This document shows positions 56,166 to 64,000 of a stretch of 64,000 nt of DNA, in pieces (positions within the stretch are counted from its first letter, which is position 1; every line of letters starts with the position of its first letter). The position numbers and the translations under genes are program-made. The notes under the pieces are model-generated. The model had not been told where the DNA came from and did not search any database. It was given only the letters and a program-made list of their open reading frames with translations. Source of the stretch: Breviolum minutum Mf 1.05b.01 (taxonomy: Eukaryota > Sar > Dinophyceae > Suessiales > Symbiodiniaceae); NCBI GenBank assembly GCA_000507305.1, contig DF239157.1:186001-250000 (forward strand), written 5' to 3'.

Positions 56166-56193
56166 ATGTTTCGGAACCGGCGTGAGGGGGGAG
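56166..56193 (+). CDS. Short exon MFRNRREGG, possibly ligase
   Basis: GTTTGTTTCAG|ATG acceptor; nine codons and one base; GC donor GAG|GCGTGG. In UPL1-type ligases a (M)YPRNRRGE-like stretch follows the AQMLRER block, so this may be where the ligase resumes after 42373. It is short, so weak. Confidence 0.4.
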
Positions 56194-56372
56194 GCGTGGA
56201 ACACATGGAGCTTTGGTATATAAGTGGTTGTTTTAGATGGCAGGATGATGGGGGTAATGAGCTTCATCACAACTGATAAATCATCCTAGCCTTGAGGCCT
56301 TTATGAGCGTGAGATCTCGTGAGACAACATGAAATACGAAGAGACACCTTGGGCGATTTGAAACATGAAGGT

Positions 56373-56478
56373 ACAGTTGATGATGGAAATCCTGCATTAC
56401 CTGGGATGTATAAAACTTTAGCAATGGGATAAACTACCATATCAACTGGTGACCGCGGGATTTCTGAACCATCAACAG
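56373..56478. mobile_element. Family B hairpin element
   Basis: CAGTTGATGATGGAAATCCT and GGATTTCTGAACCATCAACAG-type end. Confidence 0.75.
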
Positions 56479-56795
56479 TAGGACATATATAGATGTACAT
56501 AGGTTACATAGGCACAAAGCTGATTGCGAGACGGAGTCCTCATTACAGTTTGACCTTAGTTTTTTTTCACTCCTTGTGTCAAAACATACCTCTAATGTGA
56601 TATGGAACCTCTAAACTGGGGGCCTCCTGAAAAGAGGAGAGGATGGAGATGCCTTCGCAAAAACGTTTGGGGGTCATCATAATCCTGCCAGCATCTTCCA
56701 GTAAAGGGTGCTGTTTGAACCCTAAGGGATGGTGTGCAAGCCACCCGCGGCATTTCTCCTGGTGAAGAATCAGCAACGGGTTTATCGCGTAGATA

Positions 56796-56801
<6 letters not shown>

Positions 56802-56837
<36 letters not shown>

Positions 56838-56850
56838 CTAGTACTAGTAC

Positions 56851-56891
<41 letters not shown>
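56802..56891. repeat. (TAG)n microsatellite with ACTAGT inversion
   Basis: TAG array interrupted by ACTAGTACTAGT, 90 bp. Confidence 0.95.
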
Positions 56892-56963
56892 CTAATTAGT
56901 ATCTCCTTTCTACCATTCCGACATGACATCTTAAACCTCCCTTTCATTTCTTCCATTGCTTAG

Positions 56964-57067
56964 GTCTGTCAGCTCCTTTACTTCCGCAACGAGGTGGTGG
57001 TGTTTTTGGGCTGATGGGAGGTGATGATGAGCCCCTACCAGTTGACATCCCCGTACCTCCCAAGAAG
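56964..57067 (+). CDS. Exon, Gly-rich and acidic/Pro segment
   Basis: CATTGCTTAG|GT acceptor and AAGAAG|GTGTTT donor, phase 1/0. Reads LSAPLLPQRGGGVFGLMG, then GDDEPLPVDIPVPPKK. Phase joins it to the exon at 56166. Confidence 0.5.
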
Positions 57068-57365
57068 GTGTTTAGGGCTATGTTTTGGTGGTCCAAATAC
57101 CGAACCTCAGGAGGTGTTTGGATGTATAGGGAGGGGTCATAACCCCAGTTACCCCTTTAGTTTCTGCCATTTATAGGAGTTATAACTCCATTTCTAAGTA
57201 GTATAGAGGTGGGGCTAGTATGACGACCTACTCTCCCTGGAACTAACAGCCAGTTCGCTCTGAAAATAGGCCGAAATTGATCCAAAAGAAAAGTATGTTT
57301 AAGTATACCGATCCTATGGATGGTATTCCAGTTGTAGTACCAATAAACCCCGACAAAAATGCATA

Positions 57366-57447
57366 TAGATGGAAGAAATCCTGCACCACCCATATGATAC
57401 TCTTTCAAATTATTTCAACTGGTGCAGGATTTCTTCCATCAAGAGTC
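57366..57447. mobile_element. Family B hairpin element, short
   Basis: ATGGAAGAAATCCTGCACCA and TGGTGCAGGATTTCTTCCAT, nearly perfect arms. Confidence 0.75.
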
Positions 57448-57614
57448 TCATCTCAGTTACTCAATGAACAAATACACTGGTTGTTTAGGGTATCCGGAAG
57501 CCCAGCTTGTTGCATTTTTCCTCGTGCATTGCAATCGGTGAAAGATGACCAACTGTTTTTTCAGGAAACGAGGTGAACTGGGAATTGGAGTAATGTTGAA
57601 GTATCCATACTGTT

Positions 57615-57732
57615 CTAGGAAGTGGTTTCAAAGACTTGTTGTTCAAAGTTGAAATTTGTACCTGGAACCGTGGGGAAGATTTCTATGCTGATGATCATAT
57701 TTTTCTTGAGTGGGTGGCTAAACCCAACTCGC
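57615..57732. mobile_element. Family A element, old
   Basis: CTAGGAAGTGGTTTCAA left end and a weak right end (GGTGGCTAAACCCAACTC). Confidence 0.45.
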
Positions 57733-57851
57733 TGGAATGCCCTTTGTTTTTTTTTGGGGAGCGCTGCAATTTTGGATTACTAGGATCGATCGTGTTTTTT
57801 GGCCAAAGTACAGTAGACAACTGTTTTTTTTTGTCGATCATTGCTTATATT

Positions 57852-57951
57852 TCCATAGGATCCATGTATCGTATATTTACCGTAGCTACATTTACCATAA
57901 AAAAGTCATCCAAATGTAGGTAAATATACCAGTCCCGTGGATCCCTTTGGG
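57852..57951. mobile_element. Family C element
   Basis: TCCATAGGATCCATGTATCG and CCAGTCCCGTGGATCCC, inner TATTTACCGTAGCTACATTT. Confidence 0.75.
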
Positions 57952-58127
57952 ATTGGTGTGTTCTTTTTGCATGTTTCTTTCTCTTAGAGGGAATGATACG
58001 GTAGAATCTTCCATAGATATCAAGGTGGCACTTCCACCAATTTTTTCTGCATGTATAGACATGTAAATTTACACGAAGGTGAACGACGATGGATTCTCCC
58101 CAAAATACATCAGAATTAATTGCAAAA

Positions 58128-58238
58128 CCCTAAGAATCCACACCCCTCCCTAGAGTAGGATTGATGGTCTCAATTCCATCCCCACAATAGGATTATAAGG
58201 GAAATCCCTTTCTTAGGGCATATCTGGATCCTTAGGGA
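58128..58238. mobile_element. Family F element, inverted
   Basis: CCCTAAGAATCCACACCCCT and GGGCATATCTGGATCCTTAGG. Confidence 0.72.
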
Positions 58239-58367
58239 AAAGCAACATGACATGGTTGTTTCTATTTCACTCCCCCGAAGATTTCGCACATGGAACCTGG
58301 AGATTTTTTACACCCCTAAAGAAAAGGAAATTCATCTTTCAACCAAGGCCCATCATGGCTTCAGGTT

Positions 58368-58468
58368 CCCTAAGGATCATTGGACCCTCAAAACTGGCTT
58401 TTTTGGAGGACCCTACCCCTGCTATACAGGTTCAAACCCTTCCATTGGAGGGTCCAAGATCTGTAGGG
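58368..58468. mobile_element. Family E element
   Basis: CCCTAAGGATCATTGGACCC and CCATTGGAGGGTCCAAG...GTAGGG. Confidence 0.7.
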
Positions 58469-58620
58469 TTCCAGCCGTTAATTTTCAGGGCTGTATCAGT
58501 TGATGCTTACGATCCCCTCAATTCAAGGGATGATGAACATGGCAGTCATAGCAGCAAGATTTCACGATTTTGTGCCTCGTGTTGTGTGGGGAATTCTTGG
58601 GGAAACTTCGAAAGGCTCAC

Positions 58621-58732
58621 ACAAGGTGGGCCCCTACCAGTTATAAGTAGGGTTATAACTCCACTTATAGGGGTTACAACCCCAGTTACCCATTTTATGA
58701 GGCCCTTTCCCCATGTCCCTCCATTTATAAAC
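58621..58732. mobile_element. Family H element, right end lost
   Basis: ACAAGGTGGGCCCCTACCAG, TATAACTCCACTTATAGG interior. Confidence 0.7.
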
Positions 58733-58763
58733 GATGGTTTTTCCGAGGAAAAGACCTTGGCAG

Positions 58764-58800
58764 GATGTGGAATTCCAATCAAACAGCGGGCTTCGGCCAG
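58764..58800 (+). CDS. Possible short exon
   Basis: CCTTGGCAG|GAT acceptor and GGCCAG|GTATCG donor; phase 0 gives DVEFQSNSGLRP. The other frames are open too, so only the splice sites support it. Confidence 0.3.
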
Positions 58801-59533
58801 GTATCGGTGACACCCTTGACACGACTCTTCTTCAATCTCTCCCTGCATCCTTTGACGCGGAACTTTACCTTGGGTCAATTTCTGGTGCCTTTGGTGGGTG
58901 AAAGGTTGATTGGTCAGGGTAGATTTTATTTAATGTGTTTGAAAAACCACATTTTATGATCATGTTATGTATATATATATATATTGATCCATTTAAAAGG
59001 GCAGGAAGTTGTGTGGGAGTTGAAGTACGCACGTTTTTTAGAAATAAAAAACATAAGTGTATGTTGTATTCATTTGAATCCATGTATAGATAGAGGGAAG
59101 ATTAGGAAGATTTAGGAAGATTCTACTGTCCACTGTTTTCCAAAGAGTAAAGGTTGAGAATTGACTTTACATCAAGTGGTGATCAGCAGCAGGAAACCAT
59201 GGCAAACCATTGGAACATGTGGCTTTATTTTAAGTTGGGGTCCGGCGCATTTGTGTATATGTATACGTATATATGTGTAATATGTGATGAATAAACATTC
59301 ATATAATACAGCAATACACATATCTACAAACCGCACCTTTCAAAGCTGTTTTTTTTTCTTTTTGGAGCGGATGATTGTGGGTTGACTTAGACAAACATTT
59401 TGCTTCTAAACATATGTGAAATCCCCAAAAAGATGAATTGAAAAAAGGAGATTGGCCTGATTTTTGTTGTGGTTTTTCTATGTCACATGTTTTTCTCAAA
59501 AGATCTCCATGTACGTGTCGTTGTCCAACCCAG

Positions 59534-59620
59534 TTTGCGAGCGACTTTCCCCTGCAACAGGTGCTGCTTTGCAAGGAACCAAGCCAGGCGCAAATTGACG
59601 GGCTTATTCAACGGTTTTGT
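59534..59620 (+). CDS. Exon, helical segment
   Basis: CCAACCCAG|TTT acceptor and TTTTGT|GTGGTG donor, phase 0/0. Reads FASDFPLQQVLLCKEPSQ, then AQIDGLIQRF. QAQIDGLIQRF faintly recalls the (D)(T)EALKAMIRLL helix of UPL1/HUWE1. Unproven. Confidence 0.4.
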
Positions 59621-59654
59621 GTGGTGATTTTCCCTGGTGTTTACAAGGATCATT

Positions 59655-59830
59655 AAACTACCCATTTGGGGGGAATGAAACACTACAAAAATATGGTATA
59701 TTTGAAGGATTTCCCCTTTAATAGTGCATTGTTGGGGTTGGTAACGGTTGGTAATATAATGACCCCTGGTTTATATAGTCAGTCTCAACAGTGTATAAAG
59801 ATGTCATTTTAAAGGTGGGATGCCCATCCC
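59655..59830. repeat. Family M repeat
   Basis: Shares ATAGTGCATTGTT, GATTTCCC and TAATGACCCCTG in the same order with about 11985-12125. Confidence 0.6.
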
Positions 59831-60415
59831 CCAAGACAAGTAGGATATCTAGGCAACTCAACTGCCCTGGTTAAACACTGAAATACCACTATACAGACAT
59901 ACCCATTGGTATCGAAAATAATCCATTCATTTATCAAGAGAATTATTCAAAACAAAAATCAAACACTACCCAAGTGGATCCATCATGGATCCCAGGATTG
60001 GAGGAGGTTTTTTGTTTTCTTTAAAGGATTTCGATGTTTTTGAAGATACCATGAGGCAACTCTTTTGCCCCTCAGCCGAGGTCACTCCAACAGGGTGGTG
60101 GTTTAGGATTGTAAGCGGAAAAAAACATTAAGGTTAAGGATTTATAATAAATTGCCCAGGTTTATCAAGCCAACTAACTATAGTTACTATGGTAGATCCC
60201 AAGTGAAACACCAGTGGGTCTGGTGTAAATCCTTGTAAAGTCCATGAAATGGTATGACTGCGACCATTCCTCCAAAGCTTTCTGGGAATTCGGCTATACA
60301 GATTTGGACAATGACATAAAAACACCCTGGTTGTTTGGGATTGATATGGGATGAAAAGCGACCGAGTTGCGAGGATTCCATCATTAAACGACCAGGATTC
60401 AATGGAAAGTAGAAA

Positions 60416-60538
60416 CCCTAAGAATCTTGACCCCTCAAAAATTGCTAAATTCAGGACCCCAAACCCCCCACCTCCCCTTGCGAAAAACAGGGATTCCAAC
60501 CCATTAAGATTGAAGCATCCAACTGGGGATTCTTAGGG
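60416..60538. mobile_element. Family E element
   Basis: CCCTAAGAATCTTGACCCCT and GGGGATTCTTAGGG. Confidence 0.75.
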
Positions 60539-60586
60539 AAGGTGATTTGAACGAAAAAAAACCATCGATCCCTTCGTGGTTGCCAG

Positions 60587-60629
60587 GGCTCGGGTACTTT
60601 CCAGTTGCCACCTGCGCACTTGTACGAAG
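60587..60629 (+). CDS. Possible short exon
   Basis: GTTGCCAG|GGC acceptor and GAAG|GTGGAG donor. Reads GSGTFQLPPAHLYE in phase 0/1, compatible with the exon at 59534. Last exon I can propose. Confidence 0.35.
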
Positions 60630-61199
60630 GTGGAGTCGGAGTCGAGTTGGAGTCGTCGTCATCGATGGGAAGGGGGAGGAAGGATCACCTCCTTCACGGT
60701 AAACCCCCAAAATAAGGACTTATTAAGAGCTTATATATGGAAACATTATGAAAACCATTGGTTTCCCTTTATAAGGCCTTATTAAACCCTTGTGTTTCTG
60801 ACGGGGGGTACGTTTCAGGGGGGGGGTTGGTTGCTTCGCCATAATAGAATCAGAATCACGATGTTGTTTTCGCCTTATAATCAATGCGCAGGTCCACTCT
60901 CAGTAACTGGTGTAGTTACTGACATTTACCCTCTAAACTCTGAACTCTGAACTACCCAAGTGTAGGTAATTAGACCATATTAGACCATTTGAGTGTTTGG
61001 GATGGCATGATATCGTATGATGTTTGTAAAAGTTTGCAAATATGTTTTGTTGTAAATTGTTGCAATTTATATGGAGGTTTGGAGATTAAATGTTGATGTA
61101 TACATATATATATATATACAACTGCTGTAATGGTTTCACCCGTATGTTTCACAGTAGCAACCAACACCCAAGTCTTTTTCCTCAAAGGTCTATGGCTCT

Positions 61200-61316
61200 A
61201 ACGCCTCCCACGTAGATACGGCTATGCGGTATCTAATATGGCGATAGCCAAAACCCTCGAACCACAAATGACTATGAAGGGAAGCAGGAACTGTGTCACT
61301 GAATGAACAAGTGTTA
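61200..61316. other. Flank of the truncated copia element
   Basis: Short GC-richer stretch (CTAACGCCTCCCACGTAG) unlike the AT-rich intron to its left. It may be residual element sequence. No terminal repeat or frame continuing the RT is visible. Confidence 0.3.
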
Positions 61317-64000
61317 TCACTTGTATNCGTCCACTAACCCGTAGCATCCCCGACGCACTCTTGTAATAGCTCCGGTTTCGAGCCCCATTGCCTCACAAAT
61401 TTCGTCACAAGGTATGCAATAGAGTTCTTTGGGATATTCTCTTCCCTGCAAGAAAGCGCCAGTAACATCGCCTTTCCACACCTGCCACTTGTAGCGACCT
61501 GAAGCTGCCAAAAGTAGCTGACGTGACTGTCGTGTCATCACTGGGGAAGTAGTTTCCCTTTCCTCATACTCCGGGTCCTGGTACCCCAACAATATAGCAC
61601 GTGCTTTGGGCTTGGTGGTACCGTCATCCTTTAACTTCCAGGTCAGAAGCCATCTCATCTTAATGGCTCGTTCGGCTGGAGGTCGTAGATGAGGTGGTAA
61701 GGCCTCAAATGCCCTTGCTGCTACATAGTTCTTCACTTCGACCATCTTTGCATCCTTGAATCGCTGTTGATCTTCTGGTGATAGTCGTCTTTCATTGACT
61801 TCCACTGCTCGTCGTTTCAATGCTCCTATGAAGTAGGCTTCGATGTCCGTTTCGAATTGCTTCCATCCTCGATGGGACTCTGGCATCGACACTTCTACCT
61901 CAATGGCATTGTCTTCTTCGGCCCAGAACACCTCTCCGTCGGCTTCTCTTCGACTATGTTCCATGGTGTAGTCATACCATGGAGTCTTTGTCACCAGAGC
62001 ATCGTCGCTATCTGGTTCCCCTGTTCGCCGTCGTGATGTAGGTCGTTCTGATTCTCGTGGTTGTCCACGTAGTTGTTGCACTTCTTGTTCCGTCCGTTTC
62101 CCATGGATGCGACGACCCACTTCGTCTGTCTCCATCGGAGCTGTTGGTATCTCCTCTGGTGTGGTTGGTGGTCCCCCATCCTGGCTTAGATCTTCGAACT
62201 CATTGCCACCCAGTCCTTCGGTCAACCGTTGAAAAGTCCATGGTGCTTTTTGTGATTCGTCATGGCTCAGATGTTCCAACAGCTGCTCCCGCTGAGTGGC
62301 ATGTCGTAGTTGTTCCACACAACACTTGATGAGTCTTCGTCCTCGAATGATCCAAACTGCACTTCCTGGAAACAAATTGCCTTCCGGATCTCGTTTCGTT
62401 TCTGTCACGAGAATCCTTCCTGGCCCCAGGTAACATCCTTGTTTCTGTTGTTGGCTGTTCCCTCTCTGTCCAGATAGTTGTTTTCGCCAGTAGTAAACCA
62501 AATCTCCTGGATGGTAACTGTGTTGTTTGTTTCCCCTTGAATTGAGTGCTCGTACCATTCGCTGTTGTGCTACCCATTCCACGTGTGCCTTTTCTGCTGT
62601 ACGCATTCGCTCTATGTTTTCTTCGAATTCAGGACCCTGGTTAGGTATCAGTTCTTCGATTGATTGTCCAGTGAGTGTCTGTATACAACGTCCCATAGAG
62701 TCCGGTGATCGTCCTAAGGCATGTTGGATGGGGGTGAATCCACGAATAACTTCTCTTGTATTGAAGGTGCGTAAAGCTATACTTAGAGCTCGTTCGGCTG
62801 GCAAGTCTGGCTCTTCATTGACCAGTTTGTTCATCAGCTCTTTGGTACCCTGTATGGCTTGTTCGCATACCCCCAACTTCCAATGTGCTTCCCCTGGGAT
62901 AAAGTCTAAATATATACCATGAATATCGCAGTATCGTTCTACTTCATTGCTACGGAAAGCTCCGGCAGGATCGAGCCTAAGGGCCTGTGGTATCCCAAAA
63001 TATTGACACCAACCCTCATCCATGTAGCTCAGGAACATACTAGCATTCATGGTTTTATGTTTACCCCTACACAAGATTTTTCCAGTACGAAAACGGGAAG
63101 ATTCATCAATGATCAGAACAAATTCCAAATATTCACCAGTCACCGGATGAATCCATTTTCCTCCATCAGCACTAACAGTGGACCATTTTGGGGGTAAAGG
63201 TTCCAACGTCGCAACATGTTTGTGTTGAACCCGACCTTTCTCTTGACAAATGGGGCACACAAATTGTTTGGCCAGATTCAAAACCCTTTCACTAGCACCC
63301 CTTTTTCGGAGAGCTTCAATCATGTACCTAACATGTCCATGACCCGTGGCGGCATGCAAACGGTACAACTGTTGTTTCACATGTTCATCACTCATGTTTC
63401 CCTTTTTGGGGTGGTCACCAGCCCTACTTTCCGTTTCCCCATGAACCAGAGCAGTTTCGCGTTTTCCCAGAAAGGTTTCTTCCAAACATGAACCACATTG
63501 TTGTTTCGAACCGTGGTAATGCAGTTCCTCACACACACAACTCGCTCCGGCCCCAAAACTGGAACAAAAATGGGTTTTTCCTTTCATTTCTTCAACAAGG
63601 GAACCATGATTGAACTCTTGAAACATTCCCAAAACAACCCTTTTCACCATTTCGGGGGTATAATAAGCCGTTTGACCCGTAAGAGCACCTTCACACTTGG
63701 CATGTTCAACCGTTTTGGGGCACCTACAGGGCAAATCCAACAACTCAGCAATTCTTTTGTGGGTAGTCATCACTTTCCACCCTTTGTGAAGAAGTTTTTC
63801 ATTTTTGGGGTCCCTAAGATTGACTTGACAACCATTGGTGACGGAGATCCAAAACTTGTACTTCTCCTGAAGTTTCTGAACAAGGGGTAACCTCCAAGCA
63901 TGACTCTTTTGAGACCATTCCCAACTAACGTGAATACCCTTTTGGATAGCGTAATGAACAACACAGCTGGCGCCGACATACTGTCGGAGAGCTTCCTGTC
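61317..64000 (-). mobile_element. Ty1/copia-type retrotransposon polyprotein, partial
   Basis: The frame is open from the window's right edge to a stop at 61317-61319; the true start lies beyond the edge. Numbering from an internal GTG at 63773: zinc-binding H140...H145/147, C173-P-I-C176; integrase with D203 (SADGG), D268 (RLDPAG) and E304 (VCEQ), the last two separated by 35 residues (D,D35E); then a linker; then an RVT_2-type reverse transcriptase start (KARAILLGYQD, TTSPVMTRQ, DVTGAFLQG) near residues 690-815. Known: copia elements order protease, integrase, RT, RNase H. RT stops after CYGLVD, next to an N at 61327, so the YxDD active site and RNase H are missing. Strand is opposite to all exons. 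No LTR was recognised. Confidence 0.9.

Noticed and set aside
58247..58810. 187-codon + frame
   Set aside because: It crosses a family E element, a family H element and a probable intron/exon border; the reading is not continuous coding.
42374..60629. HECT catalytic domain of the ligase
   Set aside because: Searched by eye for a Cys-containing LP.(S/A)HTC(F)N...LP-like end; LPPAHLYE at 60605 lacks the Cys context. Not called.

Overview
The window looks like nuclear DNA of a dinoflagellate, most likely a suessialean/Symbiodiniaceae-like genome. This is inferred from sequence style, not from a marker gene. All exons I can support lie on the + strand. They are short, isolated islands (30-185 nt) in long introns, with AG|G acceptors and frequent GC as well as GT donors. 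The introns are filled with dozens of 80-270 bp inverted-repeat elements and microsatellites. I found no long uninterrupted gene except a retrotransposon polyprotein ORF on the - strand at the right end.

Host gene (about 2255-20995, resuming at 42329). Exons read in phase give an acidic/Pro-Ala-rich region, then a ubiquitin-binding UBM motif, then the conserved block that precedes the catalytic part of HUWE1/UPL1/Tom1 HECT ubiquitin ligases. The motifs are GFEEIDASVLEALPPEIRAE, then LDPMLREEVLMTAPE, EVLQTLPAELVAE and AQMIRDRAFMRIARE. The last two are contiguous in the family but here lie 21.3 kb apart. No HECT domain was recognised in the window.

Nested gene (22297-41275). Inside that 21.3-kb intron, on the same strand, fifteen phase-compatible exons run from an ATG (MAPAMKWMAKKTTE) to a TGA. 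They encode a protein of about 590 residues plus at least one missing exon. It has Lys/Gly/Glu-rich linkers, a folded central domain, a Pro/Gly/His and Gln/Ala-rich part, a poly-Ala stretch and two LQI(V/K)(D/N)P motifs. A 60-base N gap (30736-30795) lies within it; contigs on both sides carry both genes in the nested order.

From 44.1 to 60.6 kb further phase-compatible exons occur, including a duplicated exon pair at 50.2 and 51.0 kb. Whether they belong to the ligase or to another gene is open. The exon at 56166 (MFRNRREGGG) resembles the ligase part that follows AQMIRDRA.

61317-64000 (-) is a Ty1/copia retrotransposon polyprotein with a D,D35E integrase and the start of the reverse transcriptase. 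It is cut off after the YGL motif.

The introns carry at least twelve families of MITE-like or introner-like elements, here called A to V. Several sit at exon edges and supply the splice donor. Others are inserted into one another with visible target duplications.
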